Below the pieces are notes generated by a model that was given only the letters and a program-made list of their open reading frames with translations, was not told the DNA's origin and did not search any database. DNA of 64,000 nucleotides from Prevotella sp. (GTDB taxonomy: Bacteria > Bacteroidota > Bacteroidia > Bacteroidales > Bacteroidaceae). Position numbers and translations under genes: made by a program. Positions 33,782 through 42,888 of the stretch are shown here, in pieces. The DNA is taken from contig JAFTFX010000026.1 in NCBI GenBank assembly GCA_017458225.1, forward strand, positions 62,001 to 126,000, given 5' to 3'. Each line of letters begins with the position of its first letter. Positions within the stretch are counted from its first letter, which is position 1.

Positions 33782-35302
33782 TTATTGCGGTTCGACCATT
33801 CTAATAGGTCTTGATTCTGTCTGACTATTTCCCAGAATGATATCAATGATGCTGGTCACGTCAACGATGTTGATTTCCTCGTCATCGTTGGCATCGGCAG
33901 CTTCAGTCACAAAGACATCGGGTGCCTCTCCAAGAATACTGCCAATGGTGCTAGTGACATCGACTATGTTCACATCGTCATCGCCGTTGGCATCACCATT
34001 CTTGTAAACTGATATACGCCCATTGCGCGTTGAGGCTGTTACTGTTGAACCGTCAGTCTCGGTTACACTCACTTGATTAATCTTGATTGGATATCCTTTG
34101 GCTGTTACCATATTTTCTGCTATAGGTACGTTGATACTGAGCAGTATCGAGTTGCCGCTGGGCATACTGCCGTCACTTAGCGACAACACATAAGTCGAAT
34201 CAGTAGGCATAGTAACTGACATTGAATAGCCTGTGGCCTTGTCTGAAAGCTTTATAGTGGCCATTTCAGGCTGTAGGCCTGAAGCAAAGGTTAATTGGAA
34301 GGTTATGTCACGCAACTCGTTCAAATTCATCAGATAGATAGGGAACGTAATGGTCTGTCCCAGCTTGGCTATTTTATTCATCAAGTATATTGAGCAGTTC
34401 TTGTTTGTCGGGGTAGAGGGGTCAGATGGATTGGATGGGTTGAATGCAAAACGGGCTTCTAATTCAATATCACTATTTCCCATAGTGAAGGTGAATTCTT
34501 GTTGTTGCATATAGAGTTCACCGTCAACAAACCAGCCTATGAACACGTATCCATCATTATTGGTAGCTCTTAATACAATATTCTCACCTTCTTGCATACA
34601 CTTCGAAGCAATATTCACCGTACCACCATCAGTAGCAACAACCCTTAAGTTGTGTTTAGCCTTTAATGTTGGCTCAGATGGCTCTGATGGAGAATTTGGA
34701 TTGTAATCAAAACGGGCTGTCAGAGTAACGCTTTCTGTCGTTATGGTGTACTGATAGTTTTGATTGGTAGAAAGTTGTTGACCTTCACCGTCGTACCAAC
34801 CTCCAAAATTGTAGGCACTCTCAGGCGTTGCCCTCACTGTGACCTTCGTACCTGGCTGATAACGTCCGCCACCACTCACACTGCCCCCTTCTTCAGCTGC
34901 TAATGTCAGCCAGTAGTATACGTTTAAAGATCCCTCAGTAGGTTCACCTGGATTACCCGGACTAAACGTAAAATGAGCCGTCAGTGTTTCGTTACCCTGT
35001 CCTTTTGTAAAACTAAAAGAGCTATTAGAAGAAATAGTTTCTCCTGCTGCATTCGTCCATTTAGTAAAGACGAATCCAGTTTTGTTCGATGCTCTGAGAC
35101 TTACTGTCGCTCCTGGGACATACTTGCCGCCACCATATACCGAGCCACCCTCGCTGGGCGAAGCCACCAGCGTAAGTGTGGTTGGTGGCTCGCCTGGCTC
35201 AGAAGGGCTGATAGGATTAAAATCACTCTGCGCCCAGTTGCCCATGCTACATGATAGTAGCAACAAAAGGGTCAGATATCTGATACGTTTCATTATAGCC
35301 AT
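33782..35302 (-). CDS. Secreted protein with three InlB-like repeats, cohesin-like domain and dockerin
   Basis: 506 residues (starts MAIMKRIRYL; the ATG at 35293 is an alternative). After the signal peptide come three ~80-residue repeats (about 41-113, 130-198, 217-288) with GGSVxGGGxYxPGxxVxxRA and FxxW cores, of the InlB/Listeria-Bacteroides type, linked by NPGEPTEG/NPSNPSDPS-like spacers. A cohesin-like sandwich (about 303-430) and a two-segment dockerin type I (NGDANGDDDVNIVDVTSTIG and AADANDDEEINIVDVTSIID, about 436-495) with calcium-ligand aspartates follow. It starts 2 nt after the LRR gene. Probably part of a surface adhesion or binding complex. Confidence 0.82.
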   Translation of the reverse strand: MAIMKRIRYLTLLLLLSCSMGNWAQSDFNPISPSEPGEPPTTLTLVASPSEGGSVYGGGKYVPGATVSLRASNKTGFVFTKWTNAAGETISSNSSFSFTKGQGNETLTAHFTFSPGNPGEPTEGSLNVYYWLTLAAEEGGSVSGGGRYQPGTKVTVRATPESAYNFGGWYDGEGQQLSTNQNYQYTITTESVTLTARFDYNPNSPSEPSEPTLKAKHNLRVVATDGGTVNIASKCMQEGENIVLRATNNDGYVFIGWFVDGELYMQQQEFTFTMGNSDIELEARFAFNPSNPSDPSTPTNKNCSIYLMNKIAKLGQTITFPIYLMNLNELRDITFQLTFASGLQPEMATIKLSDKATGYSMSVTMPTDSTYVLSLSDGSMPSGNSILLSINVPIAENMVTAKGYPIKINQVSVTETDGSTVTASTRNGRISVYKNGDANGDDDVNIVDVTSTIGSILGEAPDVFVTEAADANDDEEINIVDVTSIIDIILGNSQTESRPIRMVEPQ

Positions 35303-35304
35303 AG

Positions 35305-38300
35305 TTACTTAACGACAACTTTCTTTCCTTTTACAATATATACGCCTTTGGTGGGATTTGCTATCTGCTGACCTTTCAGGTTGTAATAGCGCTTATATCC
35401 GGCTTGTTGTTGCTTCATACTTACAATCTCGGTTACTGCATTGTCAGCGAAATTCAGTTCAAAACGTTCGGCATAGATTCCTGCTCCTAACTCTATCGTG
35501 TAGGTGTCTTCACAAAGATTAGTTGTCATATCCGTCAACAAGTCCTTCAGCACTATGCGTTTCATGTCCGAACGTGGAGAACTGATTGTATAGCTGCCTG
35601 TCTTTTGAACGTTCAAACGTAGCTTTACATTGCCATCTGACAGGGGCCGCTCGTTAATAGCATATTCATTGCCATCAGTATCGATGGTATAGATCTGAGG
35701 AACTTCACTATCCATAGTGAAGAATTTTGAGGCATCCGCATTTGGCTCGTAAGCTATGGATGCTGTTTCGTTCAGAACCACACGTGTCTTGTCGCTCAGA
35801 TTGTCAATAGATATTTCTATGTCAGCAAGCTGACGAATGTTTTGCTCCTCGCCAAATTTGCGTGATGCATTCTGACTCTCAATGACAGAGGTCAACTGCC
35901 GTCCATCAGTGGGGAACGAAATCTCAGTCACCTCATCGGGACACTGCACGAAAAAAGCCTCATTTGGCTTGATGGCATAGTCATCGTCAATGATTGAATA
36001 GGCCACGTATGTAGATCCGTTCCATGTCGTGATGGGAGCAGTGAAGTTTAGCTTATGGATATTGTAATAGCAATGCCATGGGTTTCCAACAAGGTTCCAT
36101 CCCTTATTGGCTGTGATTGCAGAATTATTTGCTGCAAGTGGTTTTGTGAATTCTCTATTACTCATAACCAATTGTTTCTGCTCGTTATCTATTGCAAGAA
36201 ATCGCATGCTACTATAGTCACTAGGCTGCAAAATGAAACCAGTACCGGCTGGTATTACATCGTCATCAGTGAAGTTTTTCCAGTTGCCGCCCGTACCATT
36301 TGCTGCACGGTTGGCACCATCATAATAGCGGATGGCATATTTGGCTCCATGAAGATTACTAATGTCACTTACCCTTGCATCGAAAGGAAGGCAAACAAAT
36401 GACCAAGTTTTAGGGCGACAAAAATGCGTCATGCTTACTGTACCGTCTATTGTGATATTCTCACAGTTGCTTAATATCTGTGTGTTCCAACCTGTTGGCG
36501 AGTTCCAGTCGCGAGTGAAGAAAAGATCATTGATAGTCATTGGTGCCTCTCCGTTGAGTTTTAGTGACCCATTGCTATGTAAGTAAATATTGGGCTTTCC
36601 CTCAAATCGGCTGTTATTCAATACAAGAGGCTGATTAATAGTCCAGTCCTTCACCTCGGCAGTGCTAAATCCTTCTATGTTGCCAAACTCATACCAGTAG
36701 CTGTCAAGTTTATAGGAACTCACCAAGTAGTCTGGCACTTTCAGCGTTATAGCCTCCCTTCTTCCATAAGGAACTATTGTAGTTATTTTGCTTCCAGATA
36801 ATACTGATGGCGACTTGATGATAAGCGTTTGGATACTCCAAAAATTGAAAACATCGTTACCTGTCGAACATTGATAATACCCAACTGGCAAGACCACTAC
36901 TTTTACATTGGAGCAGTTTTGAAATGCAGCCAATCCCATACTGGTGCAACTTTCTGGGATATAAAGAGTGTCGCCAATTACCCAGTTGTCTGCACAAGCA
37001 CCTTCCCCTATGGTTGTTATGGTTGAAGGAAGACGTTTTGAATATGGAACATTTCGTATTCCCCACAACTGTATTTCGGTTAATCCTTCATGAAGCGTAA
37101 GGTCATATAGTTGGTTACACTCCTGGAATGTATCGCTTTGTATAACTTTTATGTTTTCAGGAAAATTTGCTTTTCTCAAGAAATGACAATAGCGAAAAAC
37201 TCCAGGCTCTAAACTTGTCATCGTGTTTGGTAACATCGCTTCACGAATTTTGGAACGTGCGAAAGCGTTACCGCCAATGCCTTTTAATGAAGAAGGAAAA
37301 TTGATGTCATCGATATTTGAGTCTACAAATGCACTAGATTCAATCGTAATCAGTGTTTCCGGTAATCTTGCATGGTGAAGAAAGGGAAAGTTGCTTTCTT
37401 GAAAAAAGCCACTTGTAATCTTTGTGATGTCTGTACCGCTGAGGTCAATACTCAACAAGTTGGGCATCATCTTTATTTTTGCCCAGTCATCATCGTTCAT
37501 AGGACCATTAATGACAAGTTTCCTGGCTTTCCTGATATGATCTATTTGGTTCAGAACTTCCGTTCCCAAGCTTCCTGGTTCCAGCAGGTTAACTGTGATG
37601 GTAGGAGAGGCTATAATGCCAATGTTTTGGATCGTAGCAGAACGACTCGTTGTATTGTCGCGTACATATGTCCACTTCACTGTATGTTCACCGGCATTCA
37701 TTTCTACAAAATAACGCTTTGTACCAGAATTCCATTCGGTTGTGTTAACAGTTTCAACGAGTTGGTTATCTAAATAAATATTCAAATTGCCATAATTACT
37801 CACCCAACTGCCACTGTTTCCATTGTATTCAAATACAAGTGTTGCATCCTGATCCACGGTCATCGTAGCAGTCATGCTGGTCTCTCCAGATGTAATGTTG
37901 GGAGAGGTGAATCTTGAAGTGTCATCGGTCCAACTGTGGCTGAACGATATTGGATAATCCGACCAATCAGGAGCAACATATTTTGTTGGTATGACAGGAT
38001 TGTCCTCTTCTGTTTTTGCTTCGCCAGCCTCATACTGGAAAAGCTTTGCCGGACCAAGAATACACCACGAGTCGTAGGTGTCAATGTAGCCACTGATGCC
38101 AACTGTAACCTCCTGCTGGGCATCAACAGTAAAATCTATGTAATTAGGGAAATAACCTTGCGAAAAAGCATTTGCGGACTTATACAAAGCATTGCTTCCG
38201 GAAAAATTGTTTATTTCGCCTTCGTTATATCCTCTGATAGCCTTTTCTTGTGTTCCTGCAATGATGACTGCTTTAGATGTTCCGTCGCCCTTGCCTTCAC

Positions 38301-38607
38301 GATAGAAAGCGTTTATCACCAATCGATAATCACCAGCAGGTAAGGTTGCGGTCTGCGTAAGATGAAAATTACGTGTTTCGCCAATAGCAGTTCCAGGATT
38401 AGCACTCCATGTGTGATAAAACTCAACAACAGGCACACTGCCATCTTTTTTCCAGTCAGTGTAATCATAGCCATTATTACCATAGTCCCACCCAGACAAA
38501 GATGTTAGTCCGGCATTTTGTAAATACAGATTCGTTACGTCAGTTCTTGCGCTTGTCCAGGCAGAGCATGAAAATAGCAGAACAGCAGCAAATAATAATT
38601 TTCTCAT
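35305..38607 (-). CDS. Large secreted BspA-like leucine-rich-repeat protein
   Basis: 1100 residues with a signal peptide ending WTSA. The N-terminal third has jelly-roll-like regions (ATLPAGDYRLVINAFYREGKG; DATLVFEYNGNSG), the middle (about 370-660) has BspA/LRR_5-type repeats (LPETLITIESSAF, FPSSLKGIGGNAF, LPNTMTSLEPGVF, FPENIKVIQSDTF). The C-terminal third includes WSFVCLPFDA and a closing YYNLKGQQI...KGVYIVKGKKVVVK motif. BspA-like repeats bind host or bacterial surface proteins in known members. First gene of a four-gene minus operon; its likely promoter is about 390 nt upstream. Confidence 0.82.
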   Translation of the reverse strand: MRKLLFAAVLLFSCSAWTSARTDVTNLYLQNAGLTSLSGWDYGNNGYDYTDWKKDGSVPVVEFYHTWSANPGTAIGETRNFHLTQTATLPAGDYRLVINAFYREGKGDGTSKAVIIAGTQEKAIRGYNEGEINNFSGSNALYKSANAFSQGYFPNYIDFTVDAQQEVTVGISGYIDTYDSWCILGPAKLFQYEAGEAKTEEDNPVIPTKYVAPDWSDYPISFSHSWTDDTSRFTSPNITSGETSMTATMTVDQDATLVFEYNGNSGSWVSNYGNLNIYLDNQLVETVNTTEWNSGTKRYFVEMNAGEHTVKWTYVRDNTTSRSATIQNIGIIASPTITVNLLEPGSLGTEVLNQIDHIRKARKLVINGPMNDDDWAKIKMMPNLLSIDLSGTDITKITSGFFQESNFPFLHHARLPETLITIESSAFVDSNIDDINFPSSLKGIGGNAFARSKIREAMLPNTMTSLEPGVFRYCHFLRKANFPENIKVIQSDTFQECNQLYDLTLHEGLTEIQLWGIRNVPYSKRLPSTITTIGEGACADNWVIGDTLYIPESCTSMGLAAFQNCSNVKVVVLPVGYYQCSTGNDVFNFWSIQTLIIKSPSVLSGSKITTIVPYGRREAITLKVPDYLVSSYKLDSYWYEFGNIEGFSTAEVKDWTINQPLVLNNSRFEGKPNIYLHSNGSLKLNGEAPMTINDLFFTRDWNSPTGWNTQILSNCENITIDGTVSMTHFCRPKTWSFVCLPFDARVSDISNLHGAKYAIRYYDGANRAANGTGGNWKNFTDDDVIPAGTGFILQPSDYSSMRFLAIDNEQKQLVMSNREFTKPLAANNSAITANKGWNLVGNPWHCYYNIHKLNFTAPITTWNGSTYVAYSIIDDDYAIKPNEAFFVQCPDEVTEISFPTDGRQLTSVIESQNASRKFGEEQNIRQLADIEISIDNLSDKTRVVLNETASIAYEPNADASKFFTMDSEVPQIYTIDTDGNEYAINERPLSDGNVKLRLNVQKTGSYTISSPRSDMKRIVLKDLLTDMTTNLCEDTYTIELGAGIYAERFELNFADNAVTEIVSMKQQQAGYKRYYNLKGQQIANPTKGVYIVKGKKVVVK

Positions 38608-38988
38608 AAATTTTAATGTTGCTTTGGTTTATAAATAAAGTGAATTGTTTTGGCGTTTGGCAAGTGACAAAAAGTATAGGTGCAAGTCTTTGCATCTGCT
38701 TGTCCGAGGCATCGCCAAACGCCCAATATCGCCCAAATGCAAAACTTACACCTATACAGTGTAAGCATTCACATCTTACGTAGGCGATATTTGTCTTCAT
38801 TTTGGCGATTTTCGGACAATAGCCAGTAAGAGTAAACACTCTATCTCAATATGTCTTTTTCAGTTCAAAGTCTTTCGTTCTATGTCATTGGTCTCTTTTT
38901 TATGATGAATAACTATGTTTTTATACTGTTTTTGTTTGAGTCTATCGTAATACTCGTTGAGCAAATAAAAATTCCTGTGCACCGAAAT
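38608..38988. other. Structured non-coding leader region
   Basis: No gene is supported here. It lies between the LRR gene and the promoter-like repeat at 38989, so it may be a ~380-nt 5' leader. It contains interleaved inverted repeats: GGCGTTTGGC (38652-38661) with GCCAAACGCC (38714-38723); GTATAGGTGCAAGTCTTTGC (38674) with GCAAAACTTACACCTATAC (38739-38757); and ATATCGCC (38726-38733) with GGCGATAT (38783-38790). Confidence 0.55.
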
Positions 38989-39043
38989 GCACGCTGCAAA
39001 AATAGAACAAAAAATCCGAACCGCCAAGCGATTCGGAGAAAAA
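38989..39043. repeat. 55-nt direct repeat, copy 1 (terminator plus promoter unit)
   Basis: Nearly identical to 39840-39894. On the minus strand it holds a TCCGAA...TTCGGA hairpin with T runs, then TTGG, 19 nt, and TATTTTTG (38997-39004), a terminator followed by a plausible promoter. It lies after the PemK-like toxin gene. Confidence 0.8.
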
Positions 39044-39071
39044 GTTGTAAAAAAGGGAAATGAACAGTAGT

Positions 39072-39434
39072 TTACAAGAGTTCAATATCAAACATGCTCA
39101 ATATAACTTTGTTCATAATAGCATCAAAATAGTCTTTTTTGACAAAATTGCAGAACGATTGTAAAACTTCGTCAGTACGGTAATAAGTTACGATGTGGGT
39201 GACAAAATAAGACTGCTTAGACAAAGGCTTGTTTAGCCATTCGTTTTTAATCTCCATCGTAAACTCTGGATTGATGTTTTTTGACGAAATTAGTACTGCA
39301 TAAAACATCCCGTCTTCTGCATCAAGCAACTTCGAAGTGGAAAGCACCAAGGCCATGTGCGGTTTTATACTTCCATCAGGTAGTTGATAGGGAACTTCCA
39401 CAATTTCCCTTTGTGATACTGTGCTTACAGCCAT
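39072..39434 (-). CDS. PemK/MazF-like toxin
   Basis: 120 residues. The start REIVEVPYQLPDGSIKPHMALVLST and the FVTHIVTY region match the PemK/MazF fold, in which the N-terminal strand-loop and a conserved S/T build the ribonuclease site. Probable mRNA interferase. Its start overlaps the upstream antitoxin gene by 10 nt, the usual antitoxin-first order. The fold assignment is by pattern only. Confidence 0.72.
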   Translation of the reverse strand: MAVSTVSQREIVEVPYQLPDGSIKPHMALVLSTSKLLDAEDGMFYAVLISSKNINPEFTMEIKNEWLNKPLSKQSYFVTHIVTYYRTDEVLQSFCNFVKKDYFDAIMNKVILSMFDIELL

Positions 39435-39751
39435 TTTTCTATTTGCTTAATGGTTTTACCCGTATTGGCATTAATCACCATGTCCCAAGAAGGATCCTCA
39501 GGAAGTTCTGGCATGTTGGTTCCAGCAAAACGGGCTTTCAACTGAGCGTCTGACGGTGAGTTTGTTGCTCGCCTTTTTACTATGCGGCCTTTTGATGGTG
39601 ACAATGGCATCTCTTTTTGGCTTTCCTCTTCAAAAGCAGCAGTTGTCAATAATGAGGCCAAACGTAATTTTGCCCTCATGCTTAATGTGCGTAGTGCATC
39701 CCAATATGCATCAACAATATCATTCTCGGTTCTATTTACTACTACTTGCAT
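39425..39751 (-). CDS. Putative antitoxin of the PemK-like toxin
   Basis: 108 residues with a helical N-terminus (IVDAYWDALRTLSMRAKLRLASLLTT), a basic linker (KGRIVKRRATN) and a C-terminus PELPEDPSWDMVINANTGKT...IEKWL. No named DNA-binding fold is recognised, but position directly upstream with a 10-nt overlap and size suggest an antitoxin. A TATTTTTG -7 box (39848-39855, minus) lies about 97 nt upstream. Confidence 0.65.
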   Translation of the reverse strand: MQVVVNRTENDIVDAYWDALRTLSMRAKLRLASLLTTAAFEEESQKEMPLSPSKGRIVKRRATNSPSDAQLKARFAGTNMPELPEDPSWDMVINANTGKTIKQIEKWL

Positions 39752-39839
39752 CTATTTATTTGTGATTTCTGTTGTTTTTTGAATATCGGCCTTTATTGAG
39801 CTAATAAATAAAGTATGTGTCTCGTCTTTCATGACGGAA

Positions 39840-39894
39840 GCACGTTGCAAAAATAGAAATAAAAATCCGAACCGCCAAGCGATTCGGAGAAAAA
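39840..39894. repeat. 55-nt direct repeat, copy 2 (terminator plus promoter unit)
   Basis: Copy of 38989-39043 with about three mismatches, located between the DUF6850-type gene and the toxin-antitoxin operon. On the minus strand the hairpin would terminate the upstream operon and TTGG-N19-TATTTTTG would start the next one. Confidence 0.8.
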
Positions 39895-39937
39895 ATGGTG
39901 AATTTTATTTTCGTACGATTGTACGATTTGCATACTG

Positions 39938-41557
39938 TTAGAAAGAGCATCCGATGGCGAAGCAGGCTGTGGTGCGGTCGTTACCGCTGTATAGAGCAGT
40001 CTTCTCGTTGGCTTTTCGGTGGCTGAGGCTGAGCCGGGCGTGCGCCTTGACGCGGGTATTGGGAATGATGAAAGCATATTTCACCTGTCCGCCGACGCTG
40101 TACTGGGCTGCTGTCAGGTATTGATATTCGCGGTATAGATAGGCCTGCATCGTGGCAGGAACCGGCTGCTTGTCGCTGGGTGTCTGGTAGGTAAGTTCCT
40201 CGAAAGGGGCTCCGTTGCCATGCAGGAACGAGCCGTGTGCCGAGAACGACCAGAGGCCGTGGCGGCTCAGCAGGTTATAGGCGACGTTGGCAAACAGCTC
40301 GTTGCTGTGGATGTCCTGTTGGTGATAGTACGGATAGGCGTATGCCGTCTGTCGGCGATCCATCCATCGCGAGCCTGCCTGCAGTGTCCAGGTGGGCAGA
40401 CTGTTTTTTACGCCCAGGTGCATGGTGTAGGTCAGCGAATAGTCGGCCCACAGCTTGTTGCCCATCTTCGTCGGCGTGTAGTATTCGTAGTAGGAGGCAT
40501 GCGCCTCGTTCTGCAATTCGCGATAAGTGTTGGCATCGTTCTCCAGATTCTCCAAATCTAAGGTGAAATCAATCATGTAGATGGTGGACTTCTCCTGATG
40601 GCTGAGGCGTGCCGTATATTGATAGCCGTCTGACTGATGCTCTGTGTAGGTGATGGTATAAGGCGACTTCCGGCCATAATAGCCCTTGCGCCTTGCATAG
40701 CTGAACTCGTTGTAGAACTGGGTGTGAGCATCCATGTCTAGCTGCAGTTGCATGCTGCCGCCGTGATACTCGTTCACCAGCGGCATTTCGCGGCTTTTGT
40801 CGGTGAACCCCTCAGTGCCGAACTGCTCTACATGGCCCATGAAGTTGCCATAGTCTACAAGCGACTTGTACACCTTGTCGGTGGTGCCGTAGGTGCCAAA
40901 GGTGACGCTCTCCGTCAGCCGGCGATAGGTGTAGTTGCCACCGATGCTCAGCCACGACAGTAAGGGCAGGTACACACCGGCACTGGCCTTGAGGTCCATT
41001 AGCTTGTTCTGGTGGCGCAGGTCTTTGTATTTGGCATAGTTGGCAGCGGTATAGTCGAGGTGTGCACCGACGGCGATGCGGTCAGTCAGTGAACAGCCGA
41101 AGCCCCCGACGAGGTGGTAGGTGTCCATGTGCTTCTCGCCGTGGTTCGTCAGCGAGTCTTCCACTATGTCGAAGGGGCGATGTGCCGTGTGGGGCGTAAA
41201 GGCCGAACCGCCCATGTCCTTGCCTGTGAAGCTCTGGTAGCTCATGCTGCCATAGAGCACTGTGCGCTGGCTGAAACGGTAGAACGACTCGATGGCGGCA
41301 TCGGATTGCCAGACATCTGGTGAACCGTCGAAGTTCGTCAGGCTGCCTTTCTCCCTGGTCAGCGACAGTTCTGCCTCGGCCATGTTCTCGCAGGCAAAGC
41401 GTACCAGTCCAGCCGCGTTCCTGCTGGTCAGCCAGGGGTCGGCTTGTTTCGTAAAATGATAGTCGCGTAGTAGCAGGGAGTCGTTGGGAGGTGTGGCTGA
41501 GACAGAGCCGCAGCCTATGAGACAACAGAAAAGGAATGTCAGTTTCTTTGTAAGCAT
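39938..41557 (-). CDS. DUF6850-type outer-membrane beta-barrel protein
   Basis: 539 residues from MLTKKLTFLF (41557); an in-frame ATG at 41581 would overlap the upstream stop and gives a poorer signal peptide. The signal peptide ends SVSA. The rest is rich in alternating strands with aromatic girdles (YGSMSYQSFTGK, LSIGGNYTYRRL, YTARLSHQEKSTIYMIDF, VGGQVKYAFIIPNTRV) and ends with a terminal Phe (CFAIGCSF), as outer-membrane barrels do. It follows DUF4876 and the TonB receptor in the operon, the typical DUF4876/DUF6850 neighbourhood. Substrate unknown. Confidence 0.78.
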   Translation of the reverse strand: MLTKKLTFLFCCLIGCGSVSATPPNDSLLLRDYHFTKQADPWLTSRNAAGLVRFACENMAEAELSLTREKGSLTNFDGSPDVWQSDAAIESFYRFSQRTVLYGSMSYQSFTGKDMGGSAFTPHTAHRPFDIVEDSLTNHGEKHMDTYHLVGGFGCSLTDRIAVGAHLDYTAANYAKYKDLRHQNKLMDLKASAGVYLPLLSWLSIGGNYTYRRLTESVTFGTYGTTDKVYKSLVDYGNFMGHVEQFGTEGFTDKSREMPLVNEYHGGSMQLQLDMDAHTQFYNEFSYARRKGYYGRKSPYTITYTEHQSDGYQYTARLSHQEKSTIYMIDFTLDLENLENDANTYRELQNEAHASYYEYYTPTKMGNKLWADYSLTYTMHLGVKNSLPTWTLQAGSRWMDRRQTAYAYPYYHQQDIHSNELFANVAYNLLSRHGLWSFSAHGSFLHGNGAPFEELTYQTPSDKQPVPATMQAYLYREYQYLTAAQYSVGGQVKYAFIIPNTRVKAHARLSLSHRKANEKTALYSGNDRTTACFAIGCSF

Positions 41558-41562
41558 TGCTG

Positions 41563-42888
41563 TTAATTCTTTAGCGAGCATTGCTGCCGTTCGTGGAAAT
41601 CGTTGGTGGAATTGTTCGTGTCTTGATAGACGATGTGGGCACCGTTCTTCGTTGAGGCCTCGGCATCGATGCCGTTGGGGTCGGAAGAGCCGTCTACCCC
41701 CAAGGCGTAGTTGTACACCAGTTTGCCGTCGTTTTCCGGCAGAGCCTCGGTGGCCTCTTTGTCCACGTTGCGGTAGAGCGTGTGGCCGTGCTGGTTGGTC
41801 AGGTAGACATAGCCTGCATCGACGGTCGGGGTGAGCCGTTTCACGTTCGAAGTGGTGTGGGCAGCCGAGAATACCTCGATGGCATCGATCACCCATTCCG
41901 CAGGCAGTTTCAGACACTTGTTAATATCTGTCTGGGCCGCATTGGGAATATAGGTCATGTTCGTCACGTCGGTACCGAAGGCCTGCGGCGTGGTGCCTTC
42001 CACCTGGAACAGCACCAAGGCCGGCGAGGTGACGCTGAGTGGCCAGGCATTCGAGATGCCAAACTTCACGGCTTTCAGATAGTGCGACGTGGGAATCACA
42101 TCGGCAGGCGTGGGGTAGTAGTTCGTGTTGGTATATCCCACCGAGGGGTCGTACATGCAGTAGTAGTCCTTGTTGGCATAGTTCACCGACTGCGGATAGA
42201 TAAGCGTGTTGTCGATGGCTCCATGCACGTTGACCACCACCTGCTCGTAGGGCTCTATGCTCAGTGTCTGTGGGAAATACCAGATGCCGTCGAGCAGGGG
42301 CAGATAGCCCTCGTCCTCATAGATCAGTCGTCCGCCAGCTCCATACCAGCTGTTGTTGGCCTGACTGTTGTAGGGGGCCACGAAGCCGACGCACAGCTGG
42401 GGGAACGAAGCCGTCAGGCTGCTGTTGTTGTAGATGATGAAGCACTTGTCGCTCTGAAAGTTCTTGCCGTCGTCTTTCAGCACGCCGCCGTTGTAGAGTT
42501 CCTTGATGACCACCTGACTGACCTTCGATCCCTTCATGGCGATGGAAGCCGTAGCGCTGGGTTCGCTGCCCACGACAATCTGTCCTGAGGTGCCGTTCAG
42601 AATGGTGATGGTGTTGCTGCCCGTCACGATCTTGGCCGACGAGGTGGCCTCGTAGATGCCGGGGGGTATGCTGAACCAGGCCACACCCTCCGCATTGGTG
42701 GAGTCGGCGAAGATGGCTTCGCGGCCAATGCTTTTCAGTTCCACGCGCAGGCCCTCTTTCTGAGCGTCAGTGTCGTCGGGGAAGTTCAGCACAATGCCGA
42801 GTGCGCAGGTGTCTACGCTGTCGCTATAGTTGTCGTTGCAGGCCGATAGGAGCATGACGGCCGTGAGCAGGTATAGGAATTGTTTCAT
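41563..42888 (-). CDS. DUF4876 surface lipoprotein
   Basis: 441 residues. The signal peptide ends in the lipobox LLSAC (Cys about 17). Residues about 25-105 form a carboxypeptidase-regulatory-like sandwich (LRVELKSIGREAIFADSTNAEGVAWFSIPPGIYEA), and about 120-440 the DUF4876 domain (VVIKELYNGG, FIIYNNSS, WVIDAIEVF). Overlaps the TonB receptor stop as ATGA. It probably sits on the outer leaflet next to the receptor. A second family member is at 23929-25542. Confidence 0.87.
   Translation of the reverse strand: MKQFLYLLTAVMLLSACNDNYSDSVDTCALGIVLNFPDDTDAQKEGLRVELKSIGREAIFADSTNAEGVAWFSIPPGIYEATSSAKIVTGSNTITILNGTSGQIVVGSEPSATASIAMKGSKVSQVVIKELYNGGVLKDDGKNFQSDKCFIIYNNSSLTASFPQLCVGFVAPYNSQANNSWYGAGGRLIYEDEGYLPLLDGIWYFPQTLSIEPYEQVVVNVHGAIDNTLIYPQSVNYANKDYYCMYDPSVGYTNTNYYPTPADVIPTSHYLKAVKFGISNAWPLSVTSPALVLFQVEGTTPQAFGTDVTNMTYIPNAAQTDINKCLKLPAEWVIDAIEVFSAAHTTSNVKRLTPTVDAGYVYLTNQHGHTLYRNVDKEATEALPENDGKLVYNYALGVDGSSDPNGIDAEASTKNGAHIVYQDTNNSTNDFHERQQCSLKN

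Noticed and set aside
38540..38839. 99-codon minus-strand frame overlapping the LRR gene start
   Set aside because: Overlaps the signal peptide region of a conserved gene in another frame and covers inverted repeats; no coding character.
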